A DNA stretch of 64,000 nt, from assembly GCA_029168955.1 (NCBI GenBank), contig JAPDOI010000984.1, positions 178,082-242,081 of the forward strand, given 5' to 3'. The position numbers were made by a program, and so were the translations under genes. The notes below the pieces were generated by a model. The model made no database searches. It saw only the letters and a program-made list of their open reading frames with translations, and was not told the DNA's origin. Shown here in pieces: positions 35,434-47,523 of this stretch. How positions within the stretch are numbered: the first letter of the stretch is position 1; each line of letters begins with the position of its first letter. Origin of the DNA: Aplectana chamaeleonis. Its lineage: Eukaryota; Nematoda; Chromadorea; Rhabditida; Cosmocercidae.

Positions 35434-36525
35434 GTGCAGGATCTTAGTAGGAGTGTGCAGGACATCATGGAACCTGTGCAGAACCCCATTAGGGGTGTGC
35501 AGGACGTCGTAGAATGTGTGCAGGACCTTAGTAGGAGTGTGCAGGACATCATGGGACCTGTGCAGGACCTTAGTAGGAGTGTGCAGGACATCATGAGACC
35601 TGTGCAGGACCGTAGTAGGAGTGTGCAGGACATCATGGGACCTGTGCAGGACCGTAGTAGGAGTGTGCAGGACATCCTGAAACGTGTGCAGAACCCCATT
35701 AGGGGTGTACAGGACGTCGTAGAATGTGTGCAGGACCTTAGTGGGAGTGTGCAGGACATCATTGGACCTGTGCAGGACCTCGGTAGGAGTCTGCAGGACG
35801 TCGTAGAATGTGTGCAGGACCTTAGTAGGAGTGTGCAGGACATCATGGGACCTGTGCAGGACCTTAGTAGGAGTGTGCAGGACATCATGAGACCTGTGCA
35901 GGACCGTAGTAGGAGTGTGCAGGACATCATGGGACCTGTGCAGAACCCCAGTAGGAGTGTGCAGGACATCATGGGACCCTTGCAGAACCCCAGTAGGGGT
36001 GTGCAGGACGTCGTAGAATGTGTGCAGGACCTCGGTAAGAGTGTGCAGGACATCAAAGAACTTGTGCAGGACCTTAGTAGGAGTGTGCAGGACATCATGA
36101 GACCTGTGCAGGACCGTAGTAGGAGTGTGCAGGACATCATGAGACCTGTGCAGGACCTTAGTAGGAGTGTGAAGGGCATCATGAGACCTGTCCAGAACCC
36201 CAGTAGGGGTGTGCAGGACGTCGTAGAATGTGTGCAGGACCTCGGTAGGAGTGTGCAGGACATCAAGGAACTTGTGCTGGACCCCAGTAAGGGTGTGCAG
36301 GACGTCGTAGAATGTGTGCAGGACCTTAGTAGAAGTGTGCAGGGCATCATGGGACCTGTGCAGAACCCCAGTAGGGGTGTGCAGGACGTTGTAGAATGTG
36401 TGCAGGACGTCGTATAATATGTGCAGGACCTTAGTAGGAGTGTGCAGGACATCATGGAACCTGTGCAGAACCCCATTAGGGGTGTGCAGGACGTCGTAGA
36501 ATGTGTGCAGGACGTCGTATAATAT
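35434..36525 (+). repeat. Canonical 52-monomer HOR unit (1,092 bp)
   Basis: Same monomer order as 33250-34341, with CCCAGTAGGGGT at monomer 27 and the ILKR chimera at 35665-35685. It differs from the unit at 39571 by only a few bases that I could see, for example AGTCTGC near 35789. Confidence 0.93.
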
Positions 36526-37617
36526 GTGCAGGATCTTAGTAGGAGTGTGCAGGACATCATGGAACCTGTGCAGAACCCCATTAGGGGTGTGCAGGACGTC
36601 GTAGAATGTGTGCAGGACCTTAGTAGGAGTGTGCAGGACATCATGGGACCTGTGCAGGACCTTAGTAGGAGTGTGCAGGACATCATGAGACCTGTGCAGG
36701 ACCGTAGTAGGAGTGTGCAGGACATCATGGGACCTGTGCAGGACCTTAGTAGGAGTGTGCAGGACATCATGAGACCTGTGCAGAACCCCATTAGGGGTGT
36801 GCAGGACGTCGTAGAATGTGTGCAGAACTTTAGTAGGAGTGTGCAGGACATCATTGGACGTGTGCAGGACCTTATTAGGAGTGTGCAGGACGTCGTAGAA
36901 TGTGTGCAGGACCTTAGTAGGAGTGTGCAGGACATCATGGGACCTGTGCAGGACCTTAGTAGGAGTGTGCAGGACATCATGAGACCTGTGCAGGACCGGA
37001 GTAGGAGTGCGCAGGACAGCATGGGACCTGGGCAGAACCCCAGTAGGAGTGTGCAGGACATCATGGAACCTGTGCAGAACCCCATTAGGGGTGTGCAGGA
37101 CGTCGTAGAATGTGTGCAGGACCTCGGTAAGAGTGTGCAGGACATCAAAGAACTTGTGCAGGACCTTAGTAGGAGTGTGCAGGACATCATGAGACCTGTG
37201 CAGGACCGTAGTAGGAGTGTGCAGGACATCATGAGACCTGTGCAGGACCTTAGTAGGAGTGTGAAGGGCATCATGAGACCTGTCCAGAACCCCAGTAGGG
37301 GTGTGCAGGACGTCGTAGAATGTGTGCAGGACCTCGGTAGGAGTGTGCAGGACATCAAGGAACTTGTGCTGGACCCCAGTAAGGGTGTGCAGGACGTCGT
37401 AGAATGTGTGCAGGACCTTAGTAGAAGTGTGCAGGGCATCATGGGACCTGTGCAGAACCCCAGTAGGGGTGTGCAGGACGTTGTAGAATGTGTGCAGGAC
37501 GTCGTATAATATGTGCAGGACCTTAGTAGGAGTGTGCAGGACATCATGGAACCTGTGCAGAACCCCATTAGGGGTGTGCAGGACGTCGTAGAATGTGTGC
37601 AGGACGTCGTATAATAT
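36526..37617 (+). repeat. 1,092-bp HOR unit, variant centre
   Basis: Canonical length and ends. Monomers 11-27 carry private changes: GTGCAGAAC-TTTAGTAGGAGT near 36823, ATTGGACGT near 36853, CTTATTAGGAGT near 36874, and AGCATGGGACCT with a GGGCAGAAC core near 37017-37031. The ILKR chimera is absent. Confidence 0.86.
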
Positions 37618-38373
37618 GTGCAGGATCTTAGTAGGAGTGTGCAGGACATCATGGAACCTGTGCAGAACCCCATTAGGGGTGTGCAGGACGTCGTAGAATG
37701 TGTGCAGGACCTTAGTAGGAGTGTGCAGGACATCATGGGACCTGTGCAGGACCTTAGTAGGAGTGTGCAGGACATCATGAGACCTGTGCAGGACCGTAGT
37801 AGGAGTGTGCAGGACATCATGAGACCTGTGCAGGACCTTAGTAGGAGTGTGAAGGGCATCATGAGACCTGTCCAGAACCCCAGTAGGGGTGTGCAGGACG
37901 TCGTAGAATGTGTGCAGGACCTCGGTAGGAGTGTGCAGGACATCAAGGAACTTGTGCTGGACCCCAGTAAGGGTGTGCAGGACGTCGTAGAATGTGTGCA
38001 GGACCTTAGTAGAAGTGTGCAGGGCATCATGGGACCTGTGCAGAACCCCAGTAGGGGTGTGCAGGACGGTGTAGAATGTGTGCAGGACGTCGTATAATAT
38101 GTGCAGGACCTTAGTAGGAGTGTGAAGGGCATCATGAGACCTGTCCAGAACCCCAGTAGGGGTGTGCAGGACGTCGTAGAATGTGTGCAGGACCTCGGTA
38201 GGAGTGTGCAGGACATCAAGGAACTTGTGCTGGACCCCAGTAAGGGTGTGCAGGACGTCGTAGAATGTGTGCAGGACCTTAGTAGAAGTGTGCAGGGCAT
38301 CATGGGACCTGTGCAGAACCCCATTAGGGGTGTGCAGGACGTCGTAGAATGTGTGCAGGACGTCGTATAATAT
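37618..38373 (+). repeat. Deleted HOR unit, 36 monomers (756 bp)
   Basis: Monomer 9 (RSRS) is joined directly to monomer 34 (IMRP) of the 52-mer, removing 24 monomers (504 bp). The tail from 38101 repeats the VKG-to-VVEC section a second time. The marker GTGTAGAATGT replaces the usual TTGTAGAATGT near 38070. Confidence 0.87.
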
Positions 38374-39570
38374 GTGCAGGATCTTAGTAGGAGTGTGCAG
38401 GACATCATGGAACCTGTGCAGAACCCCATTAGGGGTGTGCAGGACGTCGTAGAATGTGTGCAGGACCTTAGTAGGAGTGTGCAGGACATCATGGGACCTG
38501 TGCAGGACCTTAGTAGGAGTGTGCAGGACATCATGAGACCTGTGCAGGACCGTAGTAGGAGTGTGCAGGACATCATGGGACCTGTGCAGGACCGTAGTAG
38601 GAGTGTGCAGGACATCCTGGGACCTGTGCAGAACCCCAGTAGGGGTGTGCAGGACGTTGTAGAATGTGTGCAGGACGTCGTATAATGTGTGCAGGACCTT
38701 AGTAGGAGTGTGCAGGACATCATGGAACGTGTGCAGAACCCCATTAGGGGTGTACAGGACGTCGTAGAATGTGTGCAGGACCTTAGTGGGAGTGTGCAGG
38801 ACATCATTGGACCTGTGCAGGACCTCGGTAGGAGTTTGCAGGACGTCGTAGAATGTGTGCAGGACCTTAGTAGGAGTGTGCAGGACATCATGGGACCTGT
38901 GCAGGACCTTAGTAGGAGTGTGCAGGACATCATGAGACCTGTGCAGGACCGTAGTAGGAGTGTGCAGGACATCATGGGACCTGTGCAGAACCCCAGTAGG
39001 AGTGTGCAGGACATCATGGGACCCTTGCAGAACCCCAGTATGGGTGTGCAGGACGTCGTAGAATGTGTGCAGGACCTCGGTAAGAGTGTGCAGGACATCA
39101 AAGAACTTGTGCAGGACCTTAGTAGGAGTGTGCAGGACATCATGAGACCTGTGCAGGACCGTAGTAGGAGTGTGCAGGACATCATGAGACCTGTGCAGGA
39201 CCTTAGTAGGAGTGTGAAGGGCATCATGAGACCTGTCCAGAACCCCAGTAGGGGTGTGCAGGACGTCGTAGAATGTGTGCAGGACCTCGGTAGGAGTGTG
39301 CAGGACATCAAGGAACTTGTGCTGGACCCCAGTAAGGGTGTGCAGGACGTCGTAGAATGTGTGCAGGACCTTAGTAGAAGTGTGCAGGGCATCATGGGAC
39401 CTGTGCAGAACCCCAGTAGGGGTGTGCAGGACGTTGTAGAATGTGTGCAGGACGTCGTATAATATGTGCAGGACCTTAGTAGGAGTGTGCAGGACATCAT
39501 GGAACCTGTGCAGAACCCCATTAGGGGTGTGCAGGACGTCGTAGAATGTGTGCAGGACGTCGTATAATAT
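38374..39570 (+). repeat. HOR unit, 57 monomers (1,197 bp)
   Basis: Keeps the 105-bp stretch that the 52-mer lacks: monomer ILGP, then NPSRG, VVEC, AT-rich monomer, LSRS and IMER. The AT-rich monomer here ends GTCGTATAATGT. Monomer 27-equivalent is CCCAGTATGGGT. Confidence 0.9.
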
Positions 39571-40662
39571 GTGCAGGATCTTAGTAGGAGTGTGCAGGAC
39601 ATCATGGAACCTGTGCAGAACCCCATTAGGGGTGTGCAGGACGTCGTAGAATGTGTGCAGGACCTTAGTAGGAGTGTGCAGGACATCATGGGACCTGTGC
39701 AGGACCTTAGTAGGAGTGTGCAGGACATCATGAGACCTGTGCAGGACCGTAGTAGGAGTGTGCAGGACATCATGGGACCTGTGCAGGACCGTAGTAGGAG
39801 TGTGCAGGACATCCTGAAACGTGTGCAGAACCCCATTAGGGGTGTACAGGACGTCGTAGAATGTGTGCAGGACCTTAGTGGGAGTGTGCAGGACATCATT
39901 GGACCTGTGCAGGACCTTGGTAGGAGTTTGCAGGACGTCGTAGAATGTGTGCAGGACCTTAGTAGGAGTGTGCAGGACATCATGGGACCTGTGCAGGACC
40001 TTAGTAGGAGTGTGCAGGACATCATGAGACCTGTGCAGGACCGTAGTAGGAGTGTGCAGGACATCATGGGACCTGTGCAGAACCCCAGTAGGAGTGTGCA
40101 GGACATCATGGGACCCTTGCAGAACCCCAGTAGGGGTGTGCAGGACGTCGTAGAATGTGTGCAGGACCTCGGTAAGAGTGTGCAGGACATCAAAGAACTT
40201 GTGCAGGACCTTAGTAGGAGTGTGCAGGACATCATGAGACCTGTGCAGGACCGTAGTAGGAGTGTGCAGGACATCATGAGACCTGTGCAGGACCTTAGTA
40301 GGAGTGTGAAGGGCATCATGAGACCTGTCCAGAACCCCAGTAGGGGTGTGCAGGACGTCGTAGAATGTGTGCAGGACCTCGGTAGGAGTGTGCAGGACAT
40401 CAAGGAACTTGTGCTGGACCCCAGTAAGGGTGTGCAGGACGTCGTAGAATGTGTGCAGGACCTTAGTAGAAGTGTGCAGGGCATCATGGGACCTGTGCAG
40501 AACCCCAGTAGGGGTGTGCAGGACGTTGTAGAATGTGTGCAGGACGTCGTATAATATGTGCAGGACCTTAGTAGGAGTGTGCAGGACATCATGGAACCTG
40601 TGCAGAACCCCATTAGGGGTGTGCAGGACGTCGTAGAATGTGTGCAGGACGTCGTATAATAT
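39571..40662 (+). repeat. Canonical 52-monomer HOR unit (1,092 bp)
   Basis: Very close to 35434-36525, 4,137 bp (197 monomers) upstream. The ILKR chimera is at 39802-39822. A CTTGGTAGGAGT monomer near 39913 is private. Confidence 0.93.
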
Positions 40663-42488
40663 GTGCAGGATCTTAGTAGGAGTGTGCAGGACATCATGGA
40701 ACCTGTGCAGAACCCCATTAGGGGTGTGCAGGACGTCGTAGAATGTGTGCAGGACCTTAGTAGGAGTGTGCAGGACATCATGGGACCTGTGCAGGACCTT
40801 AGTAGGAGTGTGCAGGACATCATGAGACCTGTGCAGGACCGTAGTAGGAGTGTGCAGGACATCATGAGACCTGTGCAGGACCTCGGTAGGAGTGTGCAGG
40901 ACATCAAGGAACTTGTGCTGGACCCCAGTAAGGGTGTGCAGGACGTCGTAGAATGTGTGCAGGACCTTAGTAGAAGTGTGCAGGGCATCATGGGACCTGT
41001 GCAGAACCCCAGTAGGGGTGTGCAGGACGGTGTAGAATGTGTGCAGGACGTCGTATAATATGTGCAGGACCTTAGTAGGAGTGTGCAGGACATCATGGAA
41101 CCTGTGCAGAACCCCAGTAGGGTGTGCAGGACGTTGTAGAATGTGTGCAGGACGTCGTAGAATGTGTGCAGGACATCGGTAGGAGTGTGCAGGACATCAA
41201 GGATCTTGTGCTGGACCCCAGTAAGGGTGTGCAGGACGTAGTAAAATGTGTGCAGGACCTCAGTAGGAGTGTGCAGGACATCATGGAACCTGTGCAGGAC
41301 CTTAGTAGAAGTGTGCAGGACATCATGAGACCTGTGCAGAACCCCAGTAGGAGTGTGCAGGACGTCGTAGAATGTGTGCAGGACCTCAGTAGGAGTGTGC
41401 AGGACATTATGAGACCTGTGCAGGACCCCATTAGGGGTGCTCAGGACGTCGTAGAATGTGTGCAGGACCTCAGTAGGAGTGTGCAGGACATCATGGGACC
41501 TGTGCAGGACCTTAGTAGGAGTGTGCAGGACATCATGAGACCTGTGCAGGACCGTAGTAGGAGTGTGCAGGACGTTGTAGAATGTGTGCAGGACGTCGTA
41601 TAATATGTGCAGGACCTTAGTAGGAGTGTGCAGGACATCATGGAACGTGTGCAGAACCCCATTAGGGGTGTACAGGACGTCGTAGAATGTGTGCAGGACC
41701 TTAGTGGGAGTGTGCAGGACATCATTGGACCTGTGCAGGACCTCGGTAGGAGTTTGCAGGACGTCGTAGAATGTGTGCAGGACCTTAGTAGGAGTGTGCA
41801 GGACATCATGGGACCTGTGCAGGACCTTAGTAGGAGTGTGCAGGACATCATGAGACCTGTGCAGGACCGTAGTAGGAGTGTGCAGGACATCATGGGACCT
41901 GTGCAGAACCCCAGTAGGAGTGTGCAGGACATCATGGGACCCTTGCAGAACCCCAGTAGGGGTGTGCAGGACGTCGTAGAATGTGTGCAGGACCTCGGTA
42001 AGAGTGTGCAGGACATCAAAGAACTTGTGCAGGACCTTAGTAGGAGTGTGCAGGACATCATGAGACCTGTGCAGGACCGTAGTAGGAGTGTGCAGGACAT
42101 CATGAGACCTGTGCAGGACCTTAGTAGGAGTGTGAAGGGCATCATGAGACCTGTCCAGAACCCCAGTAGGGGTGTGCAGGACGTCGTAGAATGTGTGCAG
42201 GACCTCGGTAGGAGTGTGCAGGACATCAAGGAACTTGTGCTGGACCCCAGTAAGGGTGTGCAGGACGTCGTAGAATGTGTGCAGGACCTTAGTAGAAGTG
42301 TGCAGGGCATCATGGGACCTGTGCAGAACCCCAGTAGGGGTGTGCAGGACGTTGTAGAATGTGTGCAGGACGTCGTATAATATGTGCAGGACCTTAGTAG
42401 GAGTGTGCAGGACATCATGGAACCTGTGCAGAACCCCATTAGGGGTGTGCAGGACGTCGTAGAATGTGTGCAGGACGTCGTATAATAT
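40663..42488 (+). repeat. Shortened HOR, irregular patch, then HOR cycle
   Basis: Starts as a deleted HOR in which monomer 34 is followed directly by LGRS-IKEL (near 40881). From about 41100 to 41600 the order is irregular, with one base lost at about 41112, ATCAAGGATCTT near 41200 and a GTGCTCAGGAC-like junction near 41437. A 57-type second half runs from 41607. Confidence 0.83.
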
Positions 42489-43244
42489 GTGCAGGATCTT
42501 AGTAGGAGTGTGCAGGACATCATGGAACCTGTGCAGAACCCCATTAGGGGTGTGCAGGACGTCGTAGAATGTGTGCAGGACCTTAGTAGGAGTGTGCAGG
42601 ACATCATGGGACCTGTGCAGGACCTTAGTAGGAGTGTGCAGGACATCATGAGACCTGTGCAGGACCGTAGTAGGAGTGTGCAGGACATCATGAGACCTGT
42701 GCAGGACCTTAGTAGGAGTGTGAAGGGCATCATGAGACCTGTCCAGAACCCCAGTAGGGGTGTGCAGGACGTCGTAGAATGTGTGCAGGACCTCGGTAGG
42801 AGTGTGCAGGACATCAAGGAACTTGTGCTGGACCCCAGTAAGGGTGTGCAGGACGTCGTAGAATGTGTGCAGGACCTTAGTAGAAGTGTGCAGGGCATCA
42901 TGGGACCTGTGCAGAACCCCAGTAGGGGTGTGCAGGACGTTGTAGAATGTGTGCAGGACGTCGTATAATATGTGCAGGACCTTAGTAGGAGTGTGCAGGA
43001 CATCATGGAACCTGTGCAGAACCCCATTAGGGGTGTGCAGGACGTCGTAGATTGTGTGCAGGACCTCGGTAAGAGTGTGCAGGACATCAAGGAACTTGTG
43101 CTGGACCCCAGTAAAGGTGTGCAGGACGTCGTAGAATGTGTGCAGGACCTTAGTAGGAGTGTGCAGGACATCATGGGACCTGTGCAGAACCCCATTAGGG
43201 GTGTGCAGGACGTCGTAGAATGTGTGCAGGACGTCGTATAATAT
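42489..43244 (+). repeat. Deleted HOR unit, 36 monomers (756 bp)
   Basis: Same 9-to-34 junction as 37618-38373 in its first 23 monomers. The 13-monomer tail differs: LSRS-IMEP-NPIRG, then GTCGTAGATTGT, LGKS and a CCCAGTAAAGGT monomer. Confidence 0.86.
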
Positions 43245-44520
43245 GTGCAGGATCTTAGTAGGAGTGTGCAGGACATCATGGAACCTGTGCAGAACCCCAT
43301 TAGGGGTGTGCAGGACGTCGTAGAATGTGTGCAGGACCTTAGTAGGAGTGTGCAGGACATCATGGGACCTGTGCAGGACCTTAGTAGGAGTGTGCAGGAC
43401 ATCATGAGACCTGTGCAGGACCGTAGTAGGAGTGTGCAGGACATCATGGGACCTGTGCAGGACCGTAGTAGGAGTGTGCAGGACATCCTGGGACCTGTGC
43501 AGAACCCCAGTAGGGGTGTGCAGGACGTTGTAGAATGTGTGCAGGACGTCGTATAATATGTGCAGGACCTTAGTAGGAGTGTGCAGGACATCATGGAACC
43601 TGTGCAGAACCCCATTAGGGGTGTGCAGGACGTCGTAGAATGTGTGCAGGACCTTAGTGGGAGTGTGCAGGACATCATTGGACCTGTGCAGGACCTCGGT
43701 AGGAGTTTGCAGGACGTCGTAGAATGTGTGCAGGACCTTAGTAGGAGTGTGCAGGACATCATGGGACCTGTGCAGGACCTTAGTAGGAGTGTGCAGGACA
43801 TCATGAGACCTGTGCAGGACCGTAGTAGGAGTGTGCAGGACATCATGGGACCTGTGCAGAACCCCAGTAGGAGTGTGCAGGACATCATGGGACCTGTGCA
43901 GAACCCCAGTAGGGTGTGCAGGACCTCGGTAAGAGTGTGCAGGACATCATGGGACCTGTGCAGGACCTTAGTAGGAGTGTGCAGGACATCATGAGACCTG
44001 TGCAGGACCGTAGTAGGAGTGTGCAGGACATCATGAGACCTGTGCAGGACCTTAGTAGGAGTGTGCAGGACATCAAGGAACTTGTGCAGAACCCCAGTAG
44101 GGGTGTGCAGGACGTCGTAGAATGTGTGCAGGACCTTAGTAGGAGTGTGCAGGACATCATGGGAACCTGTGCAGAACCCCAGTAGGGGTGTGCAGGACGT
44201 GTAGAATGCAGGACGTCGTATAATATGTGCAGAACATCAGTAGGAGTGTGCAGGACATCATGGGACGTGTGCAGAACCCAAGTAGGGGTGTGCAGCACGT
44301 TGTAGAATGTGTGCAGGACGTCGTAGAATGTGTGCAGGACCTCAGTAGAAGTGTGCAGGACATCATGGAACGTGTGCAGGATCTCAGTAGTGGTGTGCAG
44401 GACGCCATGGAGCGTGTGTAGGACCCCAGTAGGGGTGTGCAGGACATCATGAGACCTGTGTAGAACCCCATTAGGGGTGTGCAGGACGTCGTAAAATGTG
44501 TGCAGGACGTCGTATAATAT
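43245..44520 (+). repeat. HOR start followed by irregular patch
   Basis: Regular up to about 43905, then irregular. Phase breaks are at about 43912 (-1), 44163 (+1) and 44200 (-5). The patch at 44230-44470 has the private variants GTGCAGCAC, GCCATGGAGCGT, CTCAGTAGTGGT and a GTGTAGAAC core. Confidence 0.82.
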
Positions 44521-45612
44521 GTGCAGGATCTTAGTAGGAGTGTGCAGGACATCATGGAACCTGTGCAGAACCCCATTAGGGGTGTGCAGGACGTCGTAGA
44601 ATGTGTGCAGGACCTTAGTAGGAGTGTGCAGGACATCATGGGACCTGTGCAGGACCTTAGTAGGAGTGTGCAGGACATCATGGGACCTGTGCAGGACCGT
44701 AGTAGGAGTGTGCAGGACATCATGGGACCTGTGCAGGACCGTAGTAGGAGTGTGCAGGACATCATGGAACCTGTGCAGAACCCCATTAGGGGTGTGCAGG
44801 GCGTCGTAGAATGTGTGCAGGACCTTAGTGGGAGTGTGCAGGACATCATTGGACCTGTGCAGGACCTCGGTAGGAGTTTGCAGGACGTCGTAGAATGTGT
44901 GCAGGACCTTAGTAGGAGTGTGCAGGACATCATGGGACCTGTGCAGGACCTTAGTAGGAGTGTGCAGGACATCATGAGACCTGTGCAGGACCGTAGTAGG
45001 AGTGTGCAGGACATCATGGGACCTGTGCAGAACCCCAGTAGGAGTGTGCAGGACATCATGGGACCCTTGCAGAACCCCAGTAGGGGTGTGCAGGACGTCG
45101 TAGAATGTGTGCAGGACCTCGGTAAGAGTGTGCAGGACATCAAAGAACTTGTGCAGGACCTTAGTAGGAGTGTGCAGGACATCATGAGACCTGTGCAGGA
45201 CCGTAGTAGGAGTGTGCAGGACATCATGAGACCTGTGCAGGACCTTAGTAGGAGTGTGAAGGGCATCATGAGACCTGTCCAGAACCCCAGTAGGGGTGTG
45301 CAGGACGTCGTAGAATGTGTGCAGGACCTCGGTAGGAGTGTGCAGGACATCAAGGAACTTGTGCTGGACCCCAGTAAGGGTGTGCAGGACGTCGTAGAAT
45401 GTGTGCAGGACCTTAGTAGAAGTGTGCAGGGCATCATGGGACCTGTGCAGAACCCCAGTAGGGGTGTGCAGGACGTTGTAGAATGTGTGCAGGACGTCGT
45501 ATAATATGTGCAGGACCTTAGTAGGAGTGTGCAGGACATCATGGAACCTGTGCAGAACCCCATTAGGGGTGTGCAGGACGTCGTAGAATGTGTGCAGGAC
45601 GTCGTATAATAT
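44521..45612 (+). repeat. 52-monomer HOR unit (1,092 bp), IMEP at monomer 12
   Basis: Canonical length, but the monomer at position 12 is ATCATGGAACCT rather than the ILKR chimera, and the VVEC that follows has a GTGCAGGGC core. It therefore seems to be an independent contraction from 57 to 52 monomers. Confidence 0.87.
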
Positions 45613-46368
45613 GTGCAGGATCTTAGTAGGAGTGTGCAGGACATCATGGAACCTGTGCAGAACCCCATTAGGGGTGTGCAGGACGTCGTAGAATGTGTGC
45701 AGGACCTTAGTAGGAGTGTGCAGGACATCATGGGACCTGTGCAGGACCTTAGTAGGAGTGTGCAGGACATCATGAGACCTGTGCAGGACCGTAGTAGGAG
45801 TGTGCAGGACATCATGGGACCTGTGCAGGATCTTAGTAGGAGTGTGCAGGACATCATGGAACCTGTGCAGAACCCCATTAGGGGTGTGCAGGACGTCGTA
45901 GAATGTGTGCAGGACCTCGGTAGGAGTGCGCAGGACATCAAGGAACTTGTGCTGGACCCCAGTAAGGGTGTGCAGGACGTCGTAGAATGTGTGCAGGACC
46001 TCAGTAGGAGTGTGCAGGACATTATGGGACCTGTGCAGAACCCCAGTAGGGGTGTGCAGGACGTCGTAGAATGTGTGCAGGACGTCGTAGAATGTGTGCA
46101 GGACCTCAGTAGGAGTGTGCAGGACATTATGGGACCTGTGCAGCACCCCAGTAGGGTTGTGCAGAACGTCGTAGAATGTGTGCAGGACCTAGGTAGGAGT
46201 GTGCAGGACATCAAGGAACTTTTGCAGGACCCCAGAAGGGGTGTGCAGGACGTCGTGGAGTGTGTGCAGCACCTTAGTAGAAGTGTGCAGGGCATCATGG
46301 GACCTGTGCAGAACCCCATTAGGGGTGTGCAGGACGTCGTAGAATGTGTGCAGGACGTCGTATAATAT
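45613..46368 (+). repeat. Irregular 36-monomer unit (756 bp)
   Basis: Same length as the deleted units at 37618 and 42489 but different content. Bases 46090-46310 carry diverged monomers: GTGCAGCAC cores, CTAGGTAGGAGT, a TTGCAGGAC core and CCCAGAAGGGGT. These match the degraded block near 18241-18340. Confidence 0.84.
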
Positions 46369-47523
46369 GTGCAGGATCTTAGTAGGAGTGTGCAGGACAT
46401 CATGGAACCTGTGCAGAACCCCATTAGGGGTGTGCAGGACGTCGTAGAATGTGTGCAGGACCTTAGTAGGAGTGTGCAGGACATCATGGGACCTGTGCAG
46501 GACCTTAGTAGGAGTGTGCAGGACATCATGAGACCTGTGCAGGACCGTAGTAGGAGTGTGCAGGACATCATGGGACCTGTGCAGGACCGTAGTAGGAGTG
46601 TGCAGGACATCCTGGGACCTGTGCAGAACCCCAGTAGGGGTGTGCAGGACGTTGTAGAATGTGTGCAGGACGTCGTATAATATGTGCAGGACCTTAGTAG
46701 GAGTGTGCAGGACATCATGGAACCTGTGCAGAACCCCATTAGGGGTGTGCAGGGCGTCGTAGAATGTGTGCAGGACCTTAGTGGGAGTGTGCAGGACATC
46801 ATTGGACCTGTGCAGGACCTCGGTAGGAGTTTGCAGGACGTCGTAGAATGTGTGCAGGACCTTAGTAGGAGTGTGCAGGACATCATGGGACCTGTGCAGG
46901 ACCTTAGTAGGAGTGTGCAGGACATCATGAGACCTGTGCAGGACCGTAGTAGGAGTGTGCAGGACATCATGAGACCCTTGCAGAACCCCAGTAGGGGTGT
47001 GCAGGACGTCGTAGAATGTGTGCAGGACCTCGGTAAGAGTGTGCAGGACATCAAAGAACTTGTGCAGGACCTTAGTAGGAGTGTGCAGGACATCATGAGA
47101 CCTGTGCAGGACCGTAGTAGGAGTGTGCAGGACATCATGAGACCTGTGCAGGACCTTAGTAGGAGTGTGAAGGGCATCATGAGACCTGTCCAGAACCCCA
47201 GTAGGGGTGTGCAGGACGTCGTAGAATGTGTGCAGGACCTCGGTAGGAGTGTGCAGGACATCAAGGAACTTGTGCTGGACCCCAGTAAGGGTGTGCAGGA
47301 CGTCGTAGAATGTGTGCAGGACCTTAGTAGAAGTGTGCAGGGCATCATGGGACCTGTGCAGAACCCCAGTAGGGGTGTGCAGGACGTTGTAGAATGTGTG
47401 CAGGACGTCGTATAATATGTGCAGGACCTTAGTAGGAGTGTGCAGGACATCATGGAACCTGTGCAGAACCCCATTAGGGGTGTGCAGGACGTCGTAGAAT
47501 GTGTGCAGGACGTCGTATAATAT
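46369..47523 (+). repeat. HOR unit, 55 monomers (1,155 bp)
   Basis: 57-monomer type lacking one dimer: monomers IMGP-NPSRS, which normally precede the CCCTTGCAG junction, are missing near 46975, so IMRP is followed directly by a TTGCAGAAC core. Confidence 0.88.
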
